Source: Actinomycetes bacterium
GTDB taxonomy: Bacteria > Actinomycetota > Acidimicrobiia > Acidimicrobiales > Acidimicrobiaceae
NCBI GenBank assembly: GCA_021833085.1
Contig: JAKBGL010000004.1
Location: 1-23,673, forward strand
Direction: 5' to 3'
Length of the DNA: 23,673 nucleotides
Shown here: positions 18,093-23,673 of the stretch, one piece after another
How the letters are laid out: every line of letters begins with the position of its first letter
Numbering within the stretch: position 1 is the stretch's first letter
Translations under genes and position numbers: made by a program
The notes under the pieces: model-generated
What the model was told of the DNA's origin: nothing
Database searches by the model: none
Seen by the model: the letters and a program-made list of their open reading frames with translations, nothing else

Positions 18093-19373
18093 TTATCCTT
18101 CTATGACACGAAGGAACCGATGAATCTCACGAACTGGTTCGAGTCGGGAAAGAGCCTCAATCGTAGAGATCATGGCTCTTTCTTTTGCTGGATGAGTAAG
18201 AAACACCAATCTCGCTTCCTCCCCCAACCCTGACTGTTCCATTGATGCAATTGAAACACCACACTCGCCGAATACTGTCGCTACCTGTGCCAAGACGCCC
18301 GGTTGATCTGCAACCTCCAAAGCTATGTAAAAGTTTGATTCGAGAGCCTCCACCGGAACCACATTCACCTCCGAGCGTCTTAGCCGTCTCTCCGTAGATC
18401 CAAAGTGTAGGTTTTGGGCCGCATCGATAACATCTCCCATAACAGCCGAGGCAGTAGGTAATCCACCTGCTCCTCTACCATAAAACATTAACTCTCCAAC
18501 GGCCTCACCTTCAACGAATATCGCATTAAAAGCGTCACGAACCGAACTTAGCGGATGTGTAGCTGGCAATAATGCTGGAAATACCCGAACTGATAACCTT
18601 TGTTCACCCTCATAGTCCACACGAGCACACTCTGCAATTAGTTTGATAACAAAACCATGTCGGCGTGCGAACTCTACGTCATGTGCTGATACGTTTGTGA
18701 TACCTTCACAGAGAACGTCTTGAAATCGGACCTTCATGCCAAAAGCAATAGAGGAGAGTATTGCGGCCTTTGCCGCGGCGTCATATCCTTCCAGGTCAGC
18801 TCTAGGGTCAGACTCAGCGTATCCATACTTCTGCGCCAAGGTTAGAGCATCATCAAAGGCCAAGGAGTCTTCATGCATCCGCGTCAGAATAAAGTTCGTA
18901 GTACCGTTCACAATTCCGGTTACTCTAGAGAGTCGCTCTCCTACTAGGGACACTCTGAGCGATCTGATCAGCGGTATGCCCCCTGCTACAGCTGCTTCAA
19001 AAAAGACGTCTCGTCCAACCTCCTCCGCCAACTCTTCAATCTCAAAGTAGTGTTCCGCCAGCAGTGCTTTGTTAGCAGTCACGACCGACTTTCCATTTCT
19101 AAGAGATGTCTCAATCAGTTCCTTTGAGGGTTGTACATCTCCAATTACCTCAACCACGATGTCGATATCTGGGTCCGTAACCAGCCTTTGCGCATCAGTT
19201 GTCAAAAGCGAACGATCAATCCAAGGGTCTCGTTCCCTTTTTGTATCACGCACAAGTATCTTAGCGATCTCTAAATTTTCACCAATCTTCTCTTTTATTG
19301 AATCGCCATTGTCAATAAGGATTTTGACAAAGGCGGAACCCACATTCCCACAGCCAAGCAGTCCTATCTTCAA
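18093..19373 (-). CDS. hom: Homoserine dehydrogenase with ACT domain
   Basis: Reduces aspartate semialdehyde to homoserine with NAD(P)H, the branch point to threonine and methionine. 426 residues. N-terminal Rossmann GCGNVG at 7-12; TANKALLAEH at 99-108; EAAVAGGIP at 126-134; GIVNGTTNFIL at 153-163; and the catalytic stretch YAESDPRADLEGYDAAAKAA at 185-204 with the proton-transfer lysine at 202. Residues ~350-426 form an ACT domain (FYIALEVADQPGVLAQVATVF), implying feedback inhibition, usually by threonine. TTG start at 19373 is supported by TAGGAG 7 bases upstream. It is a stand-alone enzyme, not fused to aspartokinase. Confidence 0.97.
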   Translation of the reverse strand: MKIGLLGCGNVGSAFVKILIDNGDSIKEKIGENLEIAKILVRDTKRERDPWIDRSLLTTDAQRLVTDPDIDIVVEVIGDVQPSKELIETSLRNGKSVVTANKALLAEHYFEIEELAEEVGRDVFFEAAVAGGIPLIRSLRVSLVGERLSRVTGIVNGTTNFILTRMHEDSLAFDDALTLAQKYGYAESDPRADLEGYDAAAKAAILSSIAFGMKVRFQDVLCEGITNVSAHDVEFARRHGFVIKLIAECARVDYEGEQRLSVRVFPALLPATHPLSSVRDAFNAIFVEGEAVGELMFYGRGAGGLPTASAVMGDVIDAAQNLHFGSTERRLRRSEVNVVPVEALESNFYIALEVADQPGVLAQVATVFGECGVSIASMEQSGLGEEARLVFLTHPAKERAMISTIEALSRLEPVREIHRFLRVIEG

Positions 19374-19406
19374 ACAGATCTCCTACACAAACCCTTAATC
19401 TCTCTA

Positions 19407-20690
19407 CTAGATATCGCTACGTACTAGGTCTTCTAAAGTCTCCCGCCTTACAACAACCCTATATCCAGTCTCATCAATAAAGACAACAGCTGGGCGAGGA
19501 ACTTTGTTGTAGTTTGAGCTCATCGAATATCCATATGCACCGGTTACGGGCGTCACTAGAAGTTCATTTTTTTCGATGTCGGACGGCAAAAAGGCGTCTC
19601 TGACTATGACATCCCCAGATTCACAATGCTTTCCTGCAACTGAGTACTTCGCATCATGAGGATCAAGCATTCTTTCAACCATAAATGCTTCATACCCGCT
19701 TCCATAAAGAACAGGGCGAGGATTGTCACTCATACCACCGTCAACAGAGACGTAGTCCCTGACTCCAGGGATCCTTTTGATCGTTCCAATCTCATACACC
19801 GTCATTCCCGCCGTAGCGACAATCGATCTACCAGGCTCTATGACCAATGTACGACCATTAGCCAAACCGGTCTTTACTCCATATTCATCCAAAACACGTG
19901 TCCACTGATCTATAGAAGGTGCTTCTTCGCCCCTAACGTAAGGGACGCCTAATCCTCCACCTAATATGACTTCCTCGATGTCGACATCGACGAGCAACTG
20001 ACTCAAAACCTCAACCTCTTGGCTAAAGGAGTCGAGTGAAAAGATCTGCGAACCAATATGAGCGTGCACTCCTACCAAGTCCAGAACCGCAGACTTTGAT
20101 ATTTTCTCTATGGCAAGTTCAGCATCACCGTTTTGGACGTTAAATCCAAACTTAGAGTCATCCTGACCCGTGCGGATAAACTCGTGTGTGTGAGCCTCGA
20201 TACCGGGGGTAATCCGAACTCCAACTCGAATTTTCCTATCCGCTAGCGCCTCAAGTCTCTCCATCTCATCAAAAGAATCCACAACAATGAGTCCCACGTC
20301 ACGTGAGAGAGCGAAACGGAGTTCGTCAGTCGACTTATTATTACCATGAAAGACTATTTTCTCCGGAGCTACTCCTCCGGCCAAGGCAACAAACATCTCT
20401 CCCATAGATGAGGCGTCTAAGAAAACATCCTCTTCCGAGACGATCTCTGCCATAGCCTTACAAAAAAATGCTTTCGCCGCGTAAACGACCTTCCCTGAAA
20501 AACTCTCTTTCGAAAGCCTCAATCTGCGTCTAATATGAGCTGAGTCATATACGAATAACGGAGTGGAGAACTCATGGGCTAGGTGTGCAACGGGCACGCC
20601 ATGTAGAAGGAGTTCTCCTTCACTTGAGATCGTCGCACCGTCTGGCAATAGATACGGCGGTATCGTGTAACTCTCACGCGAATCGTACAA
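19407..20690 (-). CDS. lysA: Diaminopimelate decarboxylase (LysA)
   Basis: Decarboxylates meso-diaminopimelate to lysine, the last step of the pathway. 427 residues, fold type III PLP barrel. PLP-binding Lys73 in VVYAAKAFFCKAM; HAHIGSQIF in mid-barrel; GGGLGVPYVRGE as the phosphate-binding glycine loop; CESGDVIV near 345 with the active-site cysteine and glutamate from the partner subunit; GAYGYSMSSNYN near the end. TTG start at 20690 directly abuts the argS stop, and its ribosome site GAGGAG lies in the last argS codons, so the two are coupled. The argS-lysA pair is typical of Actinobacteria. Confidence 0.97.
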   Translation of the reverse strand: MYDSRESYTIPPYLLPDGATISSEGELLLHGVPVAHLAHEFSTPLFVYDSAHIRRRLRLSKESFSGKVVYAAKAFFCKAMAEIVSEEDVFLDASSMGEMFVALAGGVAPEKIVFHGNNKSTDELRFALSRDVGLIVVDSFDEMERLEALADRKIRVGVRITPGIEAHTHEFIRTGQDDSKFGFNVQNGDAELAIEKISKSAVLDLVGVHAHIGSQIFSLDSFSQEVEVLSQLLVDVDIEEVILGGGLGVPYVRGEEAPSIDQWTRVLDEYGVKTGLANGRTLVIEPGRSIVATAGMTVYEIGTIKRIPGVRDYVSVDGGMSDNPRPVLYGSGYEAFMVERMLDPHDAKYSVAGKHCESGDVIVRDAFLPSDIEKNELLVTPVTGAYGYSMSSNYNKVPRPAVVFIDETGYRVVVRRETLEDLVRSDI

Positions 20691-22316
20691 CTACATCTCC
20701 TCTACTGCGTCAGCGCCGACTAGTTCAAGTCCAACTCGCAGCGCTATCTGAGTCGCTCTCACCAATGCCAGACGGCTCTGAACAACCTCGTCCGAAAGGC
20801 CGTCAGAAAGAATTGGGCAGTCGTGATAAAAACCATGGAAGCTACTGGCTACACCTTTGAGCCAGGTAGCTACTTTGTGAGGAGCCCTTTCTTTAGCAGC
20901 CGTCTCGACTACCTCAGGCAACAGAGTAACTTCCTTCATAAGCTTGATCTCGCGGGCGTGAGTAAGAACTGAAAGTTCCTCCACTGAACGCTCACTTAAC
21001 GTCACATCCCTTTGCGCCGCCATTCTCAACAAAGAAGCTATGCGAGCGTGTGCGTATTGTATATAGAATGCAGGATTTTCCATAGATTTCTCGACTGCCT
21101 TCGTAAGATCCAACACAGTCGCTTTGTCTAAGGAAGACGAGAGACACAGTATTCTGGTCGCCGACACTCCAAGTTTGTCCACTACAAATGAGAGAGGAAT
21201 TGAGGTTCCCGCTCTTTTAGACATCTTAACGACCTGATTGGACTCCACTACAGACACCATTTGCCCTAAGAGTATCTCAAGGCGCATAGGGTCTATTCCA
21301 AGTGCATACATTGCAGCCTTCTGAGATGCAACCTGCCCATGATGGTCAGCTCCGAAAATATCGATGACGCGATCAAATCCACGAACCAGGAACTTGTTTC
21401 GATGGTACGCGATATCTCCAGCGAGGTACGTGAAGTCCCCATTTGACTTTCGGAGTACACGATCTCTTGAGTCTCCAATATCGCTCGTGCGTATCCACAG
21501 CGCTCCATCATGTTCGTAGACAAAGCCTTTGGCATCAAGTTCAGAGATAGTCTCCTCTACCGCTCCTGACTCTTCAATCGACGCCTGCGAATACCACACG
21601 TCAAACTCCACGCCAAAGTTCTCTAAAGACACTCTGATCTCGTCTATAATTCGCTCTGCAGCCCATTTCCCAGCGGCCTCGACTTCGAGCTCTCCATAGT
21701 AGTTACTCGCTAACTCCACCACATAGTCACCCAGGTAGCCCCCTTCTGGCGGTTCAGATCCTTCTTTACGAGCGAGAATCGACTCGCCGAGGCTCCTTAT
21801 CTGGCCACCAGTGTCATTCACGTAGTACTCTTTCGATACGTCATATCCGCTTCGTTTTAAAACCCGAGAAAGAGCGTCACCATACGCCGCCCACCAACCG
21901 TTCCCGATGTGCAATGGTCCGGTTGGGTTAGCCGAGACGAACTCAACTTGAACCTTCTCGTTTCGTCCTACATCCACACGTCCAAAGGATTCTTCGCCCT
22001 CTTCCAAGACTTGGCAGACTTGCATATGGAGATGCACGGGCTTCATCTTGAAGTTGATAAATCCTGGTCCCGCTACTTGATATCCTTGTGTAAATGGGAA
22101 TGAATTGAACACAGACGTGTCAATAAGTTCAGAAGCAAAATCTCGCGGACTTTTACCAAGTCTCTTTCCAAGCACCAACGCTGCATTGGTTGAAAACTCT
22201 CCGAACTCTTCGTTTTGCGGTCTCTCTACTACAAATTCAACGTCCAACCGTTGAACCCCTACCTCAATAAGAGCCGCCTCAATGAGTTCACGGAGCTCAA
22301 GCTCCCACCTTAACAT
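20691..22316 (-). CDS. argS: Arginyl-tRNA synthetase (ArgS)
   Basis: Class I synthetase charging tRNA-Arg. 541 residues, normal length. The N-terminal additional domain (residues 1-110) recognises the tRNA elbow. HIGN at 136-139 within SANPTGPLHIGNGWW is the HIGH motif. KMSKR at 364-368 is a full KMSKS-type loop, which many ArgS enzymes lack. The DALR anticodon-binding domain fills the C-terminal ~120 residues (FYIQYAHARIASLLR onward). ATG start at 22316 with a strong AAGGAGGAG. It is the first gene of the minus-strand run and diverges from the tRNA-Arg(CCG) gene 186 bases away. I see no T-box or convincing promoter in that spacer. Confidence 0.97.
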   Translation of the reverse strand: MLRWELELRELIEAALIEVGVQRLDVEFVVERPQNEEFGEFSTNAALVLGKRLGKSPRDFASELIDTSVFNSFPFTQGYQVAGPGFINFKMKPVHLHMQVCQVLEEGEESFGRVDVGRNEKVQVEFVSANPTGPLHIGNGWWAAYGDALSRVLKRSGYDVSKEYYVNDTGGQIRSLGESILARKEGSEPPEGGYLGDYVVELASNYYGELEVEAAGKWAAERIIDEIRVSLENFGVEFDVWYSQASIEESGAVEETISELDAKGFVYEHDGALWIRTSDIGDSRDRVLRKSNGDFTYLAGDIAYHRNKFLVRGFDRVIDIFGADHHGQVASQKAAMYALGIDPMRLEILLGQMVSVVESNQVVKMSKRAGTSIPLSFVVDKLGVSATRILCLSSSLDKATVLDLTKAVEKSMENPAFYIQYAHARIASLLRMAAQRDVTLSERSVEELSVLTHAREIKLMKEVTLLPEVVETAAKERAPHKVATWLKGVASSFHGFYHDCPILSDGLSDEVVQSRLALVRATQIALRVGLELVGADAVEEM

Positions 22317-22502
22317 CTCTCCTCCTTGTTACGACCTCGTGGCGGCGCAACGTTTGGACATAGCCTAAAGCACATACGAGGTAAAACTGGCACCTACCAT
22401 TGGCAGACCACGCATGTCTTTGGGTGAACTCGAAATATCAGGGAAAATCGAAGTTTGCAGTCCCCGGCTATGCTTCTTCAAGTAGTCTTGATAGACAGTT
22501 TT

Positions 22503-22574
22503 GCCCTCGTAGCTCAGTGGATAGAGCGCTGGCCTCCGGAGCCAGGCGCGCAGGTTCGAGTCCTGCCGAGGGCG
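22503..22574 (+). tRNA. tRNA-Arg, anticodon CCG
   Basis: A complete 72-base cloverleaf without encoded CCA. Acceptor GCCCTCG/CGAGGGC, D stem GCTC/GAGC, anticodon stem CTGGC/GCCAG with loop CTCCGGA giving anticodon CCG (reads CGG), 4-base variable region, T stem GCAGG/CCTGC with loop TTCGAGT, discriminator G. All stems pair perfectly. It is divergent from argS, the enzyme that charges it. Mobile-gene debris begins within about 80 bases of its 3' end, so this tRNA gene may serve as an insertion site. Confidence 0.97.
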
Positions 22575-22649
22575 CTTAAGTTTGCTTGAAGACCTTTCCT
22601 ACCTAACACATAGAGACGCTCAAATCTCCTTAGGACTGACTAAATTCCC

Positions 22650-23018
22650 CACTGAAATCCGAAGTCCCCGTAAATTCCGTCACCCGGTATCGCAGGGCGC
22701 CCACCTGGATCACATGGGAGAGATCATGGGTTCGGCGTGCTTCGACTTTGAGAGCGAAGTGGTGGAGTTTAACGCCGATTCAAACCATATACACCCGCTG
22801 GTGAACATCTCCACCAAAGGTATCGGTATCGAGACTGGTAAACGACTTGAAAGGTGTCTCTGTGTGGAGGCTCCGTCAAGACTTCTGTGAAGTTCCGACA
22901 ACACTACTGGCGAGCGAACAAGCTCTGGTCTGGTTCTTTCTTTGGAGGATCCGTCGGCGGAGCGTCATTGTCGTTTCTCCGTCGATACACCTCCCAACAG
23001 AGTCGGCCAGACACGTAA
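22650..23018 (+). pseudogene. Decayed IS200/IS605-family TnpA transposase
   Basis: The remains of a Y1/HUH single-strand transposase are readable across three frames. First frame (about 22672-22830): KFRHPV, then a helix and the HUH motif His-Ile-His at 22786-22794 (family D-H-V-H-L-L-V). Second frame (about 22848-22882): KGVSVWRLRQDF (family LKGxSSRRLRxxFP). Third frame (22902-23018): HYWRANKLWSGSFFGGSVGG, ending with RRYTSQQSRP and TAA; the catalytic Tyr is at 22986-22988. At least two frameshifts separate these, and the start is lost (a one-base insertion near 22671 also fits WSPKFRHPV). It cannot make an active enzyme. An open frame beginning at TTG 22582 is only the first piece plus unrelated upstream sequence. 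Confidence 0.85.
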
Positions 23019-23109
23019 TTGGCGATTCACACCACCCCAAAGGGAGTCGACTGCACTGTGGTCAGATGTGCTCTCTTAGGTTCGTGCGCGGCCAAAAGTG
23101 TTCGGACTC

Positions 23110-23127
23110 GGAACTTCACAAAGTTCC
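23110..23127. repeat. Perfect 7-bp hairpin, possible IS200/IS605 right-end structure
   Basis: GGAACTT-CACA-AAGTTCC is a perfect 7-bp stem with a 4-base loop, 92 bases past the TnpA remnant stop. IS200/IS605 elements carry a subterminal hairpin at each end that TnpA binds, so this could be the right-end structure. No matching left-end hairpin is visible between the tRNA and the remnant, and no tnpB is present. The sequence from 23019 to 23261 otherwise shows no coding I can support. Confidence 0.4.
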
Positions 23128-23261
23128 CCATCCCAGGTAACTGCGCTTATTTCGTTTTATGAGCTTGTTCATGGACTCTCCCGTGTGACCCTATTCGATG
23201 GACGACGCGGTTCACACTCCATCCCGGTCGAGGGACCTTGAGTCACCCAATAAGAACCACT

Positions 23262-23545
23262 TCATCGTGACACTTGCATAAGTGTCGGCCAGACTTGCGG
23301 AAACGACATTGTCTGCACTAAATTGATGAATTGACTCAAAGTGGCGCCGGACTGTCGAAGAAGTGCTGATAGTGCCACTCGGGCGAGTTCCCGATTAGTC
23401 AATTAGGACAATCACAGTTCTGCCTCCTTGATCGCGCAGTCGCACGGTCCACCCCGTTCGCCGATTTGTGCAAAACCAATCTTCACGAGCCAAGCGACGG
23501 CCTCTTGACCGGAGCCAACGAGCAGCGCGGGATCGCTCAGGTCGA
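23262..23545 (-). pseudogene. hicA: Broken HicA-type mRNA interferase toxin gene
   Basis: The three parts of a HicA toxin are readable in order on the minus strand but in three frames. The N-terminal part, LVGSGQEAVAWLVKIGFAQIGERG (split over ~23454-23525), matches the family S-G-x-E-V-x-x-x-L-x-x-x-GF. Then WTVRLRDQGGRTVIVLID ends at TAA 23395-23397. Then RELARVALSALLRQSGATLSQF (about 23318-23390) matches the C-terminal helix (HRELxxGTLRSILRQAGLSxEEF). Two frameshifts break it. The catalytic His expected after the conserved Gly (GSH) is missing: that site reads Gly-Trp or Gly-Gly. No good start codon remains. The order hicB then hicA with overlapping ends is a known arrangement. Confidence 0.75.
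23269..23286. repeat. Perfect 7-bp hairpin at the end of the hicA remnant
   Basis: GACACTT-GCAT-AAGTGTC is another perfect 7-bp stem with a 4-base loop, 142 bases from the one at 23110-23127 and sharing the ACTT..AAGT core. No U-tract follows on either strand, so it is a poor intrinsic terminator. It lies at the 3' end of the hicA relic and may be a leftover transcription end or a repetitive palindrome. Confidence 0.4.
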
Positions 23546-23673
23546 TACAGTAGTGATGATCGGTGACTCCATTGAGTCGGGAAGGTCCTCCTCTTCGAAG
23601 CACAAGCCCAGCGCTTCTTCGAGATTCGCGAGAGCCTCATCAACAGTCTCACCCTGACTTACTACGTCGACGT
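23537..23673 (-). CDS. hicB: HicB-family antitoxin, C-terminal part (cut by the window edge)
   Basis: An uninterrupted 45-codon frame enters from the right edge and ends at TGA 23537-23539. It reads VDVVSQGETVDEALANLEEA, then LGLCFEEEDLPDSM and a final TTVST. This is the hallmark of the HicB partial RNase-H-like fold (family: S-Q-G-x-T-x-E-E-A-x-x-N-L-x-E-A). HicB binds and neutralises HicA and usually represses the operon. The N-terminal half lies outside the window, so whether the gene is intact is unknown. Unlike its partner hicA, the visible part has no frameshift. Confidence 0.75.
   Translation of the reverse strand, partial: VDVVSQGETVDEALANLEEALGLCFEEEDLPDSMESPIITTVST

Noticed and set aside
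22317..22502. T-box or other tRNA-sensing leader upstream of argS
   Set aside because: No T-box core sequence, terminator stem or U-tract is visible in the 186-base spacer.
22582..22890. 102-codon plus-strand ORF after the tRNA as a novel gene
   Set aside because: Its middle part is the first frame of the IS200 TnpA remnant; the rest is unrelated read-through. It is reported as a pseudogene instead.
23002..23294. 11-base direct repeat GTCGGCCAGAC (23002-23012 and 23284-23294) as an attachment site or target duplication
   Set aside because: A chance 11-mer match within about a kilobase is not rare, and each copy lies in a different gene remnant with no symmetrical context.
23412..23603. 63-codon minus-strand ORF as an independent gene
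   Set aside because: Its first third is hicB sequence in another frame and the rest is one fragment of the broken hicA.

Overview
The window reads as a chromosomal segment of an actinobacterium. The gene order argS-lysA-hom-thrC-rho-rpmE-prfA-prmC-tsaC-(glyA)-wecA-atp matches the order known from mycobacteria and other Actinobacteria. The base composition is far from GC-rich (A/T is frequent at third positions). Together with the long two-repeat delta subunit of the ATP synthase, this suggests a deep-branching lineage such as Acidimicrobiia; that placement is inference, not something I could compute. Start codons are strikingly non-ATG: many GTG, and TTG in atpA, wecA, hom and lysA.

All protein genes from 1 to about 22320 lie on the minus strand, so they are described here in transcription order (right to left). 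Block 1 (22316-16992) is argS, lysA, hom, thrC: arginyl-tRNA synthetase plus the aspartate-family end steps for lysine and threonine; thrB is absent. Block 2 (16741-10900) is rho, rpmE, an unrecognised 352-residue protein, prfA, prmC and tsaC: transcription termination, ribosomal protein L31, peptide release factor 1, its glutamine methyltransferase, and a tRNA-modification enzyme. A good promoter candidate and a ~200-base leader precede rho. Block 3 is glyA, with its own leader holding a hairpin and a repeated 9-mer, and a wecA/tagO-type glycan initiator. Block 4 (8012-47) is a complete F1Fo ATP synthase operon: AtpZ-like, a candidate 39-residue membrane micropeptide, AtpI-like, atpB, atpE, atpF, atpH, atpA, atpG, atpD, atpC. 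Many of its genes are joined by 1-4 base overlaps that imply translational coupling. The c subunit carries a proton-type, not sodium-type, binding site.

The right end (22503-23673) differs. A plus-strand tRNA-Arg(CCG) marks the end of the conserved block. Beyond it lies gene debris: a decayed IS200/IS605 transposase (HUH and Tyr motifs still readable across three frames), a short stretch with strong hairpins, and a HicA-HicB toxin-antitoxin locus on the minus strand. There hicB is open to the window edge while hicA is broken by two frameshifts. This looks like a tRNA-adjacent insertion site.

I found no CRISPR array, rRNA or prophage. The most interesting items are the micropeptide ORF inside the ATP synthase operon, the unknown protein in the termination-factor cluster, the hicA relic beside an intact hicB tail, and a gene order that keeps glyA between tsaC and the atp genes as in Firmicutes.
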